Positions 32,642 to 44,357 of a DNA stretch of 64,000 nt are shown in pieces. The position numbers and the translations under genes are program-made. Origin of the DNA: Neoscytalidium dimidiatum (taxonomy: Eukaryota > Ascomycota > Dothideomycetes > Botryosphaeriales > Botryosphaeriaceae); NCBI GenBank assembly GCA_037367355.1, contig CM074700.1, positions 2,914,001 to 2,978,000 of the forward strand, written 5' to 3'. The notes beneath the pieces are model-generated. The model was not told the origin of the DNA. It saw only the letters and a list, made by a program, of their open reading frames with translations, and did not search any database. Positions within the stretch are counted from its first letter, which is position 1. Each line of letters starts with the position of its first letter.

Positions 32642-34002
32642 TCACAACTTGAAGGCATCTCTAAGGGCCTCAATCCTGTTCTTGTTGCACTCCTTTCCCT
32701 TGTCAAGCACTGCGTCCCACATGGCAAAGGGATGGCAAACCCCCTTATACACGTGAAACTCACTCTTCGTCCCAGCTTCTCGCAGCGCGTTGTGGTAAGC
32801 CTCCGCCTCGTCCTTCAAAATATCAAACTCTGCCACGTGAATACTTGCCGGAGCGATGCCCTTATGCGACGGGAAAAGGATCGGTGAAGCAATCGGCAAC
32901 TGGACCTTATCTCGGCGTTCTTCTTTTTTTTTTTAAATAGGCGTCCGCCTATGTCAGCACGACCAGCAAGCACATCTTACGAATTTCCTCTCCCTCTGTT
33001 TCATACACACACAAGAGACCAAAGTCAATGAATCAGGATCCGAACTCACCATCTTTACCAACCCAGTAATTGAAGAACCACCGCATGCGGTTCAGCGGCA
33101 AGCACGGCGCATCCTCCAGCTCCACGTACGCCGGGTACGGCAGGCCCGGCAAGCCCGCGCACCCGCCCTCCACCGGCGTCCACCGCATGTCCACGCACGG
33201 CACGCACAGGACCTGCAGCTTCAGCGGCGGCAGCCCCTCGAGGCCCGGCGCCAGGTGCGCGAGCACGGCGCTCAGGTGGCCGCCGGCGCTGAGGCCGCCG
33301 ACGGCGACGCGGGAGGCGTCGACGCCGAGCGCGGCGGCGCGGTCGTGCACCCAGGTGAGCGCGGCGAGCGCGTCGTGCACGGCGCCCGGGAAGCGCGTCT
33401 CGGGCCCGTGCCGGTAGTTGACGTCGACGACGACGGCGCCGAGGGCCTGGCTGGCTTGCCGGCAGAAGGGCTCGTCGGTCAGGAGGGAGCCGATGACCCA
33501 GCCGCCTTCAGAGGGTAATTCCGGTTAGTTCTTTTTTCTTTTTTATTCCCCCTTTCGTTGCTGGATTTACTATGTGTGAGGGAGGGGGGGCGCTGCTGTG
33601 GGAGGGGGTTTTACCTCCGTGGTAGTTGATGTAGGCAGGGAGCTTGCCCTCCGCGTTCGCCAGGCCGCCGGCTTTGACGGCTTCTTCGGTTGGGATGTAG
33701 ACTTGGACTTCAATTTCGCCGGGCGGTTGGCTGACCGGGACCTTGTGGATCGTGGCGCTGCGGACTTCTGGCATGTGTCCACGGGGAACGGTGACTTGGT
33801 ACTGGGCTGGGTTGGCGCGGAAATCCTCGATGGTGACTTGGTCCGCGCGGAGTCTGGGAGCTGGATACGGCAATGGTTTAAGTTGAAGTCCTCAAATATG
33901 AGAGAGGTGTGATTTACCTGCATGTTTGTTGTAGGCTTGGATGAACTGAGGATCAAGTTTGTCAAGATACTTTTCGGGTATGGGATTGATGAATTCCGTC
34001 AT
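32642..34002 (-). CDS. Alpha/beta-hydrolase (hormone-sensitive-lipase type esterase)
   Basis: Exons 34002-33918, 33860-33615, 33505-33050 and 32910-32642 give 351 aa. The oxyanion motif YHGGGWVIGS is formed across the second splice. The nucleophile elbow is VGGLSAGGH. The acid and base are expected in EFDILKDEAEAY and in the His of VCHPFAMWD. This is the Abhydrolase_3 layout of carboxylesterases that act on small acyl esters; the natural substrate is unknown. The fungal N-terminal cap begins with MTEFINPIPEKYLDKLDPQF. Exon 3 is much more GC-rich than its neighbours. The last intron carries a long T run (plus strand about 32925-32935). No secretion signal is seen, so it is likely intracellular. 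Confidence 0.88.
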
Positions 34003-35201
34003 GGCTGTGGTTGAATGGAATGGACTGGACAAAGTTGGTATGATGTGTTCCCACAGAGCCCAGTGGTGAACTATATGGACTTTCGCCAGCAGTGCTGAAT
34101 CATGCAGCATGATTAGTATACTTCTCGTAGGATTGATTGCTTACGAGACCATACATTGTTGAGGAGAAGCGCTCAAATGATGAAGACAGAGCAGAGCGTT
34201 TGATCACTCACACATGTGAGAATAGTCTGCCCGAATTTACAAAAGATGCGATTCGACGACCTTTCGCTGCAAGTAAGTCTGCCATTGCGGTAAGAGTGCC
34301 TCTTGTCAGATATACCCCGCGCTACCCCACTTTCCGTGGGATGGAGGCATTATACGTGGCCGCTTCGACCACCCATTGAAAAATAGCCTAATGGAAGCTG
34401 ACATGGAGTTCTCATTGTTGTAGCAGGTAAGTGAGATGTTCTTATGTGTGCGGCTGTTCCAGGTCTTTTGCATAGCCTCACTCTCTTTCGACACTACCTG
34501 CATCTATGCAACTTTTCGGTATGGAGGCTTTTGCTGTTCATCCTGGGCCTTGCTGCCTCTTTGGCCCTGATGAACTGTATAGAAGAATACCGCGCGGAGG
34601 GAGTAATCTCCTTCGAAACTGAACTGAAGTTGGGTCGGGTGTGAATCTAGGAATACTATTACTTGCCTCGAATCTTGCGTAACAGCAACCTTCCTTCTCC
34701 TTTACACCCCCTATACTTCTCCTTTCGCATTCATTAGCATTGGGTGCACGGAACACGACAAATATCGTAACGACTCAAATTGACGAGGAGTGGTACCCGC
34801 TCTCGACGGTAAGGCAGTCGCGTTTAGACAAACCAGGGGATTTTCGAAATAAAATGAAAAGAAAATGAAATCAATCAGCATTTCCACGCAAACTCCATCC
34901 ATGCCGGTGACTGAATCCTGTAACGCCTTTCCATGATGCTTGTCCCACTTGTGATTTCCAAAACCACCTAGAGCTACTCGAGAAAGAAATGCGCTAAGAT
35001 GCCCGAGGATAATGCGCCAACCACGGAACCGTACTATTACGAGGAGATATGTGCGGAAGGGTACCGGCCGAGAAGAATCTCCGCAGAACCAGGATGTCGT
35101 TGGTATGGCTGAAGGAAGACTAAAAACTCAGTAAAAGCGGAAGTGATAAGAGTGGCTTATCTATCGTGTTGCCAAAAGCCGAAGTAACGAGCGCTTTACT
35201 G
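34003..35201. other. Intergenic, no gene seen
   Basis: About 1.2 kb contains only short overlapping frames without motifs. It probably holds the esterase promoter (right of 34002) and the Vac1 3' flank. Confidence 0.4.
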
Positions 35202-37265
35202 TTAGTTCTGCGGAAACATCTCTCCGCTGTAAACGGCTGCGAAATCCAGCTGGTTCAGTTGCCCATTTATCTGATCAATTTCCTTGCTCAAATCCTCAAC
35301 GTTCTGGGCCAGTGAACTGACTTCATCAAATTTCCGTCTGCGGTTAGCGTCTGCAATCATTTCTTGCACGAAGAATTTCTGCTCCTCAAGGACAATGAGC
35401 CGCTCCCTTAGCTCTTTCTCCTCGGCTTCCATGGTTGAGATGGCGCTGCTGCTACTCGCAACACTACCGTTCTCAATATCGTTGTACTTTATGGCCGCAA
35501 GAGCCCCGTTCGCACGTCCATTTGGCTTCGCTTGCGCTCCGTTCGGAGACGCGTGCTTCAAGATCTTCGGCAGTGATTTAAGAGGGAGCATATGGAGGCT
35601 GAGAAAATTGTATGCTTGTTGGTAAACAGCCTTTTGTAATCGAGCTTGGGTTGGTGATTCTGTAGGGAGGTCACGTATTCGACGTGCAGCAGTATCGTAC
35701 TGAGCGAATGCATCCATCAGGCGTCTCCGCACTTTGGTAGCATCTTGTAGCTGACTTGGTGATGGAGGGTGTTCAGGGTCCCTGGATTATTTTTAGCCTC
35801 TCGCAATTACATGAATAAGACATGTGCGTACTGTAAAGCAGCGAGGAGTTTCTGAAACCTTGGGAGAAGCAGCCGAATGCCGCGCTCAAATTGCACCAGG
35901 TTCTCATACGCACGCGCATCACGAGGCTTTTCCGAAAGTTCCCGAGCAAAGTCGCTTTTGCTGAATAAGGTATGTTTGCAATCCCTGCACATCCGCACAT
36001 CGACATTGACCTGACCATTCGGTTTTTCTGAGGATTTGTTAGCTGCCAGAAGGAATTAGTAACCACCGCATTATGGTCGCCTCGAATAACTTACGCGCTG
36101 CTACGCTCAGTCCAACCTCTGTCGAGCAGCTTGTCTTTGGATCACCACACACAACACGCCCACACAGACGACAGTGATGACGTCTGAAGGAGTAACTGGT
36201 GAATTCTTGCTGACAAAAAGGACACTGTAGCACCTTCGCATCATCTTCCCAGGCTATTATGGACTGCTCCAGGGCACGCTGCTGGGCCTTCGCTCCAGAC
36301 AGCGGCCAGATCAGGCTTCCAGCGCCGGATTGCGGTTCAGGGGGCGGGGGATCTGCAAGAAGGTGGGTGAGCTTGGTGAGGCGCTTTTCCAGGCGACCAA
36401 TATCTAGATTGGCTTTATCGACATGTTTTCTGCGGATGGCGATGAAGGCAGCGGTATGGTTACGCTCTGAGCCGTTGTGGTCGTTGTAACCATCTCTGGA
36501 CTTGTAGCAAGTCTCGCATACGCGGCACCAGATGCCACGCACCGGCTCGTGCTGAGCGGAGCGCGAAAGCTTCATCTGATACATAGTATGCTCTTCGCAA
36601 AACAACCGGCCACATTTCCTACAGTTAACGCTGCCGTTGGCCGCGCCAAGTCTCTTCCCGCATATCGGCTCGCTACAGGAATCGGAGTATGAAGGGCGTT
36701 GCCAGTGGTTGCGCGTCACTAGTTCCTCCGGATCTAGCGGGCGCAAGGCTTCGGCTTGGGTGTGAACGGCAGAGGGCTGAGCGGGCGCAGGCAGGAAGGG
36801 CGAGTCGTTGGATTCGAAGACATCTAGGCCTTTGAGCTTTTGGTTCAGAACGGCCAGCGGCTGAAACTTCTTCGCTTTAACCATCTGTGTACGGAACCAA
36901 GTCTGGATCTCATCCTGCTCCACCTCTTCCAAGTTCTGATGTAGGTCGTCCAGATGGCGGTTGAGCTGCAGCAACGTCACCATCTCCTCGTTGCAGATTG
37001 GACAGACGAGGCGCGAGCTCGCGGAGGCGGCAGCGACATTGTCGGAATGTTCGAGCGACACGCGGGCAGTCAGGCTCTCGGGGTCGGCGGTGGAGGCGGG
37101 CGATACAGAGGATTGCGATGCGAGCGAGACGGAGCTCTCGGATGGCGACAGCAGGCTCGAGTTGCGGTGGTGGTGATTTGGACGGGGGTCTGCAGCGGAT
37201 GACAGCGCTTTCGCGCTGCCCAGGGTGCGACCGCCGCCCAGCGACCTACCCGGGCGCGAGGTCAT
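35202..37265 (-). CDS. VAC1: Vac1/Pep7-like FYVE zinc-finger protein (endosomal tethering)
   Basis: Exons 37265-36095, 36027-35832 and 35781-35202 give 648 aa. Yeast Vac1/Pep7 (rabenosyn-5-like) links PI3P, the Rab5 homolog Vps21 and the SNARE regulator Vps45 in vesicle fusion with endosomes. Visible are a C2H2-type finger (LVCPICNEEMVTLLQLNRHL, about residues 86-105) and a first FYVE-like finger (CGKRLGAANGSVNCRKCG). A second finger has the FYVE signature RRHHCRLCGRVVCG and its final CxxC (MCRDCK) in exon 2. A coiled C-terminal region (about 540-640) follows, such as may bind Rab. The ATG at 37265 is used because the upstream extension begins with a non-ATG codon. Divergent from Met8. Confidence 0.92.
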
Positions 37266-37764
37266 GATGGTGCTGAGCAGGGAGTCGCAGCGGGCGCGGT
37301 TAGCATGCTGGGCGAGGCGGTGGTGCAGCTGGCGTGGGGCTTGACTAGCGGCAGACCGGCGGAGCACTGAGGCGTCGCAGCGCAGTGCAGCCGCAGGCAC
37401 AAGTGAACCACCGCCTCAACGGCTCCAAAGTTGCACCGCACCACGCTCCTCTTGCTCAACCCGCGGCTCTGTGCCATTGCCCTCAGCACTATCTCGCGAC
37501 TGCTATTCACATTCTGGACCATGTGCGCGCTCAATCGCGCCTTCTTGCCCCTGATCCCGGCCGCGACAGCCAGCTCGGCCTCTCGGGCGGACTGGATGCA
37601 CCCCCGAGAGATGGGCGCCACGGATGTGGCTTGTGAACAGCCGCGCTGATCTCATCATTCATGGATGTCTGCGCTGCTTTCTCCGCGCTATCAGTACCAC
37701 AATTCCTTTCTCCGCCCGCTGTCACTTCTCGCCCTCCTCTGCAGTTTCTTACTACTGCTTCGCC
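37266..37764. promoter_or_regulatory. Shared divergent promoter, VAC1/MET8
   Basis: These 499 bases lie between opposed start codons. Pyrimidine-rich tracts precede the Met8 ATG (about 37675-37760). No factor site is assigned. Confidence 0.5.
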
Positions 37765-38632
37765 ATGGCTGACCACTTCCCCGCCGTCCAGGGCGGCGGC
37801 TCCCTCATTCTTGCCTGGCAAGTGCGCGGCAAGCGCGTGCTCGTGGTCGGCGGCGGCGAGGTATGCGCGTGCTCACTTTCACCCGCGTTCCTCGACTCTC
37901 GACGTTAACGACAATTCCAGGTTGCTGCCGGCCGCATTCTGAACGTCCTGAACGCCGACGCAAAAGTCACCGTAGTTTCGCCAGCCGACGGATTGAACGA
38001 GGAGGTAGCATATCGCATCGCACAGAAACAAGTCGACTACGTCGATCGAAAGTTCGAGCCATCCGATCTCGATGGCGTCGATATGGTGCTCACCGCCGTC
38101 GACGATCCCGAGGCTTCCACTCAGATATACAAGCTGTGTAAGGAGAGAAGAATACCGGCAAACATTGCGGATGTGCCGCCAGAATGCGACTTCTACTTCG
38201 GAAGTGTGCATCGTGATGGTCCACTGCAGATTATGGTCAGCACCAACGGCAATGGACCTCGCCTTGCAAACATTGTAAGAAGACAAATTGCCGCATCACT
38301 GCCGCCAAACATCGGCGCGGCGATACAGAAAGTTGGACAGCTGCGGCGCAAATTGAGAAAAATTGCGTCACGGCAAGAGGAAGGGCCCAAGCGCATGCAA
38401 TGGTGCGCTCTCACTCCGATTTGGCACGAAACATGAGCTGAGTTAATGTTATTATAGGATGTCCAAGGTATGTGAAACCTGGAGTCTGAGTGACTTGGTG
38501 GAAATGGACGACAACGATATGGAGAAGCTTCTCGGCTTCTATAAGCCCAACGTAGTGCCATCATTCCAGCAAATAAGGTATGGAAAAGAATCTAGCCCAG
38601 TCGGATCATTCGGCGCGTTCGGCTGGTGGTAA
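37765..38632 (+). CDS. MET8: Siroheme synthase Met8 (precorrin-2 dehydrogenase/ferrochelatase)
   Basis: Exons 37765-37860, 37921-38402 and 38458-38632 give 250 aa. Met8 oxidises precorrin-2 with NAD+ to sirohydrochlorin and inserts iron, making siroheme for sulfite (and nitrite) reductase. The NAD-binding turn VLVVGGGEVAAGRI is completed across the first splice. The active-site segment NIADVPPECDFYFGS includes the Asp used for both activities in yeast Met8. The helical C-terminal domain starts with GPRLANIVRRQIAASLP and continues into exon 3 (METLVEMDD-like helix, actually read as WSLSDLVEMDDND). There is a stop after FGAFGWW. Length is close to the yeast protein. There is no targeting signal, so it is cytosolic. 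The divergent partner Vac1 shows no metabolic link. Confidence 0.92.
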
Positions 38633-39355
38633 GGGCCGAAGTCGGCCTTTCATTCTGCGGTTTCACTAGGTATGTAAAAGGAGGTACATCTGTTAGGCGT
38701 TCAAGAGTCCCGTTGTCGTATTTTTCCGAACCGGCCGTATGCGGCAGGGTAGAGTATGGCCGTGAGGCCCTGCGTAAGCACATATGGCGTATCTCATGAA
38801 TGATTGGGATGTTGAGGTATCGCGAATCGATGCTTTGCAGAAGGGTACAAGTTTCATGATGTTTCGCAAGCCACTCATTGCAGAGAGTGCTTGTCAGGCA
38901 GGGTCGAATCTAGGAAGGATCAATTTGGAGTAGACGATACTTGCACATATTAGAACACGCTGCACGTGCGCTTTCGAGCCTTTTTTTTTTTTTTTTTTGG
39001 GCCCGTAACTTGTCTAGAAAACATCTTGTGCCGGGCTAAGCAGTGACATGTGCCATTGTTCGTTTTGGTTGAAATTCTTGGCAAGTATAACATTTCAACT
39101 GTACCGTACCGAGGCCAGAGTCATGACGTGAAAATTATTCCCTGGCGAATTTCTAAATTTAGGCGGATTCGCTTTGTGAGCTACTCCAAACTTCACGGTG
39201 CGCTCGTACATGGTTGGCCTCGGGGCCTGAGGCTGCGACAGGCAGCCACCGCAGCAGAGGTTCTTAACGAAATGGGATTTGCGCTGAGCACCCACCCAGC
39301 TCGCGGATCCTCCTTCAAACTTTGACACCGCGCCGCCAACTCTGCCTGGGCAACC
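38633..39355. other. Intergenic, T run, no gene seen
   Basis: This contains a T homopolymer of about 18 bases (about 38981-38998) and no supported gene. It is the promoter of the METTL16-like gene at its right end. Confidence 0.4.
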
Positions 39356-41175
39356 ATGCTCCACGGAGACGAAGACCCGGATCTGACTGAGATCCGCTCA
39401 TCCACCAAGGACAAGGTCGACTTCCACGACCCCCGCGCCGTGAGGTACGTGTCGTCTGCCTGGTCAGTGCATCGCCGGGTATGTAGCTGACGCCGACCAG
39501 ACAGCTGACCGCATCGCTGTTGAAACGGGACTTTGGCCTCACCGTCGACCTCCCTCCCGACAGGCTGTGTCCTCCTGTAAGCTAACCTCACCGTCATTCC
39601 CACCTCTCCGCCAGTGTTGACTAACCTCCGGCCGAACCCAGACATCCCGGTAAGTACCGCATGTGAGCGACCGCCTTTCTTCCCCCCTGCTCTTCCATAG
39701 CAGTCATTCATGCTTGTTCACCGTTTCCGCTCTTGCTGTCTTCTATCCTTTTTCATTTCATTTCTCGGGTATTCCCATCACCAGTGTCAGGGAAAAGGCA
39801 TTTCATACCAGCGTTCACGTGTGAACGTGTGCCACAGTTTCCCATCCTCGGCAACCCAACCGTAGGCATTCCTCCGATCGCCTTGTCTGATTATACTTGC
39901 AGATATCTTTACGTTCTCTGGATTCAAGACCTGGTAGAGTCAATCATTCCTTCTTATTATGACTTATTCGATGCCACGAGCGAAGCTCCACGACCAAATC
40001 CCAATAAGCAGCGTCAGGTCATAGGATTAGACATGTATGGCTGTATTGTTGAAGGAAGAAAAGGCTTGACGCTAACAACAGGCTAGTGGCTGCGGAGCAT
40101 CCTGCATATACACGCTTCTTGCTCTGCGAACCCGACCGAAATGGCGAATGAACGCTACCGACATCGACCAGTTGAATTTCTCTTATGCTCTTCGAAACGT
40201 CCAGGCTAATGGCTTCTCGCCGCGATGCCACGTCATGAAGACGAAGGCTAGCGATCCTTTGATCCCACTAGCCGCTCTTGAGCTCGATCACCTCGACTTC
40301 ACTATTTGCAATCCACCTTTCTTTGCTTCAGTGGACGAGTGGAAGGCATCCATCGCAGGTGAAGGCAAAACTAAAGGTCCCAATTCTGTGTGCACCGGTT
40401 CAGAAGTTGAGATGGTCACGGAAGGAGGCGATTTGGGCTTTGTACTGCGGATGGTAGAAGAGAGTCGTGAGCTAGGCGAGAAGGTTGCGTGGTACACGTC
40501 CATGCTTGGGAAACTGTCCAGCACCATCAAGCTGGTCGAAAGATTGAAAGATATTGGATGCAAGAACTGGGCTGTCTGTTGCCTTGGCGCCCAGCATAAG
40601 ACTCGAAGATGGGCCGTCGGTTGGAGTTGGCGAGATTTACGACCAAATGCGGTGAGAATCCATGTTGACGCTCTCGGATAGCATTGGAACATGAGCTTCT
40701 GACTATTTCCTAGGAGATTGCTCGCCGAGACATGAACATCAAGCACATACTGCCCTTACCGGCTGATTACAAACTTCCCATCTCGGATATCCCAATGGAG
40801 CGCTTTACAAAGACTATTGACGATACCATGCATAATCTGGCCCTCCAATGGAAATGGAACGAAACACTTCGTCTTGGATACGGCAGAGCCACTAAAAATG
40901 TCTGGTCGCGATCAGCACGACGAAAGAGGAAGAGAGAGGAAGGAGGGCAGAAACCAGTAGATCAGAAAGAGCCGGAGCAAAAGAAAGAGAGCGATATCGA
41001 AATCGCCCTAGGGTTTGAAATCAGGGTTCAGACCGACGAGTTGGTGATCAGATGGGTCCAGGGGCAGGACCAAGTGCTCTTTGAGAGCTTCTGCGGCATG
41101 TTGAAGCAAACGCTTCAGCCCATGCTCGCGAAGCGTGAAAAAGAAAGAAATTACAAAGCAGAACAGCAAAGCTAA
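39356..41175 (+). CDS. mettl16: METTL16-like RNA N6-adenosine methyltransferase
   Basis: Six exons (39356-39444, 39501-39576, 39642-39649, 39903-40034, 40087-40651, 40714-41175) give 443 aa. METTL16/RlmF-type enzymes use S-adenosylmethionine to methylate adenosine, the U6 snRNA ACAGA-box adenosine in many eukaryotes. Features in order are the N-terminal DFHDPRAVRQLTASLLKRDF segment, CPPTSRYLYVLWIQDL, the SAM loop GLDIGCGASCIY, ATDID, and the catalytic NPPF (about residue 177). Then come LGKLSSTIKLVERL and a Lys/Arg-rich segment near 375-395 that is probably an NLS. The third exon is only 8 nt. It is forced by frame and restores the Arg/Tyr of the conserved CPPxxRxxY segment. The 253-nt intron after it is long for this locus. 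Confidence 0.88.
39642..39649 (+). other. mettl16: 8-nt microexon of the METTL16-like gene
   Basis: The eight bases ACATCCCG lie between a CCCAG acceptor and a GTAAGT donor. The preceding exon ends in phase 0 and the following exon needs one base to finish a codon begun by two, so an 8-nt insert is exactly what restores the frame. It encodes Thr-Ser and two bases of Arg. Confidence 0.7.
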
Positions 41176-41303
41176 CAACGCGTAAAGAGATACCAGCCTT
41201 GAGTGCACGATCAGATTGCGATACAATTTCCTCTTCCAATAGATTTTCACAAGCGAAGGATCAGACCTCCGAGACCCCAACATTCCCTGTCCCTTTTTCA
41301 AGT

Positions 41304-42448
41304 TCATTTCTTTCCAGTTTCCAAGAGCCACTTCACACCCTCAAGTGTGTCTCCAACCCACTTTTTGCTTGCTCCAAGCTGTGGGAAGAAGCTCCAGAAG
41401 CTGTGCGGGAGACCTGGGTAGATTTGCAGCTTCGTCGGCGTCCCGTACTTAGTCCTCAGCTCTCTCTCAAACACCAAAGCTTCATCCCTGAGTGGATCCA
41501 TTCCGCACACCTGCATGTAGACTGGAGGTAGCCCCGCCCGGCTGACGACATCTTTCTTGGAATAGAGGTTGAAAAGCCGGGACTCCCGATCAGGATTGTA
41601 CGCATTGAAGAAGATATCTATGAGTTTCTTGTTGAGGACCGGTGCATTCTCGTTTTGCTTGAATGACTGGAGATCTTGCGCGTACTCGGCGGGCGGATCG
41701 TAAATATTCAGCAAGCTTGGAATCTGCAGAAGTAGACCTGTGAGTGGGGGAGATAGCTTCTCATCCCGTGCCAGCGTGCCGACCACAGCGGTCAAGTTGC
41801 CGCCGGCCGACGGCCCACCGACAATGAAGCCCTTCGAAGGGTCCGCGCCGAGGCTTGAGGCATTGGCTGCGGTCTAGGTGAATGAGATATAAATTAATGC
41901 TTTTATTCTATCTTTGGGGAATCCTTGCATAACATACCCATTTCACCGCATCCCACGCATCGTTGATAGCTGCAGGGAACGGGTGCTCAGGCGCCAGCCT
42001 ATAGTCGACATTTACCACCACGCATCCCAATTCTTTGGCAAAAGCACGGCCGGTCAGTTCCTCATTCTCGAGGCCCCCTAGGCAGAATCCGCCTCCATGC
42101 AGCATTACAACGAGCGCATTGCCAACGGAGGGACGATCCCCGGGCTTATAGATCCGGACAGGGATCTGATGGCCGTCGCGGGCCGAGACGGTCGCATCAG
42201 AGATGGTGATGCCAGTGGACGACCCAAGCAGCTTCTCGTTCATATTGCGCTTGGCGGTAGACAAGGCCGCACGCAGGGTTGGAAGGCCGCTGGCATCTTC
42301 GATAGGGGGGAATGCCGGTGCTTCTTTGAGGAACTGTGATGAGATTGGTATGGGTGCTCGTTCAAGGCAGCAGGACATGTGTGCATTACAGTACCTCTTC
42401 GAACTCTGGATCGATTTGGGCAAGTTTGTTCCACTCTCCTTCGGTCAT
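41304..42448 (-). CDS. Alpha/beta-hydrolase (Abhydrolase_3 esterase), second copy type
   Basis: Exons 42448-42395, 42333-41938 and 41873-41304 give 339 aa. Motifs are the oxyanion hole MLHGGGFCLGG, VVNVDYRLAPEHPFPAA, the nucleophile elbow VGGPSAGGN, the acid in CGMDPLRDEAL and the base in GLPHSFWSF. It is a clear hormone-sensitive-lipase-type esterase, canonical in every catalytic element. It differs enough from the esterase at 32.6-34.0 kb that the two are not a recent tandem duplication. There is no signal peptide, and the substrate is unknown. Such enzymes in fungi often act on xenobiotic or secondary-metabolite esters, but no cluster partner is nearby. It converges on the METTL16-like gene with only 128 bases between stop codons. 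Confidence 0.9.
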
Positions 42449-43258
42449 TTTGAAGTCAACGGAGTGACATGGTTAGATCAAGCAAGTCTTTGCGCTTCAG
42501 ACAAACGATGATTCTTATAGGTAGGAGATAAAGGTAGCACATTATTAAGCACTTGTGCTTACCTTCCGATCTTCTCAGCCGAGGCAGGATCCGTGGTGGG
42601 GTCGGTAAACAACTGGACACCTCAGGCCTACACTTCACTTCAGTAGTGCACGGTTAGACATCCGTAACGCCCATCACCGTATTCTGGCCTTTGACTACAC
42701 GGCACTCATATATTCAGATTGAAGGGCAAAACGGAATGCTCAGCCAGCAGGAAGCGATGTGACTGAAAATGCCACGAACCGTGTATGTCGTACGACAAGC
42801 AGCAAACCGCCGAGCCGCAGACGCCCGTCAATCAAAATAGCATCAATAGAGCGCCCTACCAGTCGATCTCCCGCCAAATACTGGAAAGCGGGCAGCCTGT
42901 CTCAGCGTCTCGCGTGGACGCTGTTCTGCATTCGTAGCCGCCGAACGTGGTGATCAACGCCAGCCGCCAGGAACATGCGAGCGCTGAGAGGTCCAACGTC
43001 ACAACCGACGGGCCGAAAGATACGAGCATGGCGCTTCGAGCTCCCATGGCGCATTTCTGCTTTTTCTCCACAGCTGCTGCATGAGAGTGCCCCTGCAGAG
43101 AGCGTGCGCCTGACGGTCACCGCCCTGTCTGCCAAGACACTGCTGAAAGCAGCGCTCGTAGGCAAGACAATCAGCCGTCCAAACAAGCGCGATACGATAT
43201 ATATGGCGCCGTCAACCGGAAGATTCACATCACTAAATCATCTCCGCTGTTGCCGACC
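42449..43258. promoter_or_regulatory. Divergent intergenic region, esterase/chitin-binding gene
   Basis: About 0.8 kb. A TATATAT element at 43198-43204, 55-61 bases before the chitin-binding protein ATG, may be its core promoter. Frames on the minus strand here (42856-43228) have no motif. Confidence 0.4.
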
Positions 43259-44357
43259 ATGCGCTTCCTCGTTTCCCTCGTATTTTTGCTCTTCACTGCT
43301 GTAGGCTCCTGCCAGAACTGCGGACCCAAGTACAACAATCAGATCTGCGCTGCCAATGCATGCTGTAAGTTACCAGTCAAATATTACCTCAAAGCCCCAG
43401 CTCATCATTCATCTTGTCAGGTAGCCAGTATGGATGGGTAAGTGTTCCGTTGTCTGCTCGATCGCCCATATCCTCCAATGCCCATCCGTTTTCGGTCTGG
43501 TGACAGCCAGCCAACGTAACCCGAGCTCGAGCTGTGCTGTTGCCCTGCCACGCTATTTCTTTCTTTGTAAAACGTTGTGAAACATTGCCCAAAATATGCG
43601 CCACGAGGATTATGTCTCGGCAGACTGGGTTCTTCTGTTGTCTCAGCGTCGCATGCAGCGACATACTGCGCCCCAATGTCACCCGATGTCGAGGACAGAA
43701 GAATCATATAGATGGCTTGACTGACGTCCAATCTCTCTCTTCATCCAGTGCGACGTCGGCTCCGACTACTGTGACCCAGCCACCTGCCAGAGCAAATTCT
43801 CCGGGCCCGATTCCAGCTGCGCAGTAAGCACCCGCCCTCTCGAATCCCCTCCCCGGGGGGCCACACCACAATCCTAACCCTCTCTCCAGAAGAAGTCCCC
43901 CACCCTGACCTCCACAACCAAACCCACCACCAAGACATCCACCACCGCCAGCTTCGCCACCACCGTCCCCAACATCGACGTCTGCGGCCACGCGCAAGGC
44001 GGGGTGTCCTGCCCGGGCGCCGGCGCGGACGGGTACTTCTACCGGTGCTGCTCCGCCGCGGGCCACTGCGGGCCCAAGAACGCGATCCAAGACGCGGGCG
44101 CGTACTGCGGCAGCGGGTGCCAGGCCGGCTACGGCAGGTGCGGCGTGGACGGCGCGAGCGTGCCGCCGAAGCCGTCCGGCACGCCGGGCGCCCCCGCGCG
44201 CGCGGGCGAGAACTGCGGGCCCATCGTGAACAGGAGGTGCGCCGACGGCCTGTGCTGCAGCGGCAGCAACTACTGCGGGATCGGCGCCGACTTCTGCGGC
44301 AGCGCGAACTGGTGCCAGCCGGAGTGGGGGGCGTGTTCGGGGAAGAGGACTATTTAG
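43259..44357 (+). CDS. Secreted chitin-binding protein with three CBM18 (hevein-like) domains
   Basis: Four exons (43259-43364, 43421-43437, 43749-43823, 43890-44357) give 221 aa. A signal peptide is evident (MRFLVSLVFLLFTAVGS). Three eight-cysteine hevein-type modules follow. Module 1 (about 19-64) has the chitin-contact stretch CCSQYGWC. A Thr/Ser/Lys-rich linker, probably O-glycosylated, follows. Module 2 (about 100-150) has RCCSAAGHC, and module 3 (about 175-217) has LCCSGSNYCGIG and ends at WGAC. No catalytic domain is attached, so it is a lectin-like wall or apoplast protein. Similar fungal CBM18 proteins can shield hyphal chitin from host chitinases; that role is inference. Exon 2 is just 17 nt and is followed by a 311-nt intron; exon 4 is strikingly GC-rich. 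Confidence 0.87.

Noticed and set aside
32642..42448. Idea that the two esterases flanking Vac1-Met8-METTL16 form a tandem duplication or cluster
   Set aside because: They differ in length, intron positions and motif wording (GLSAGG versus GPSAGG), and the genes between are housekeeping. Nothing suggests a shared pathway.
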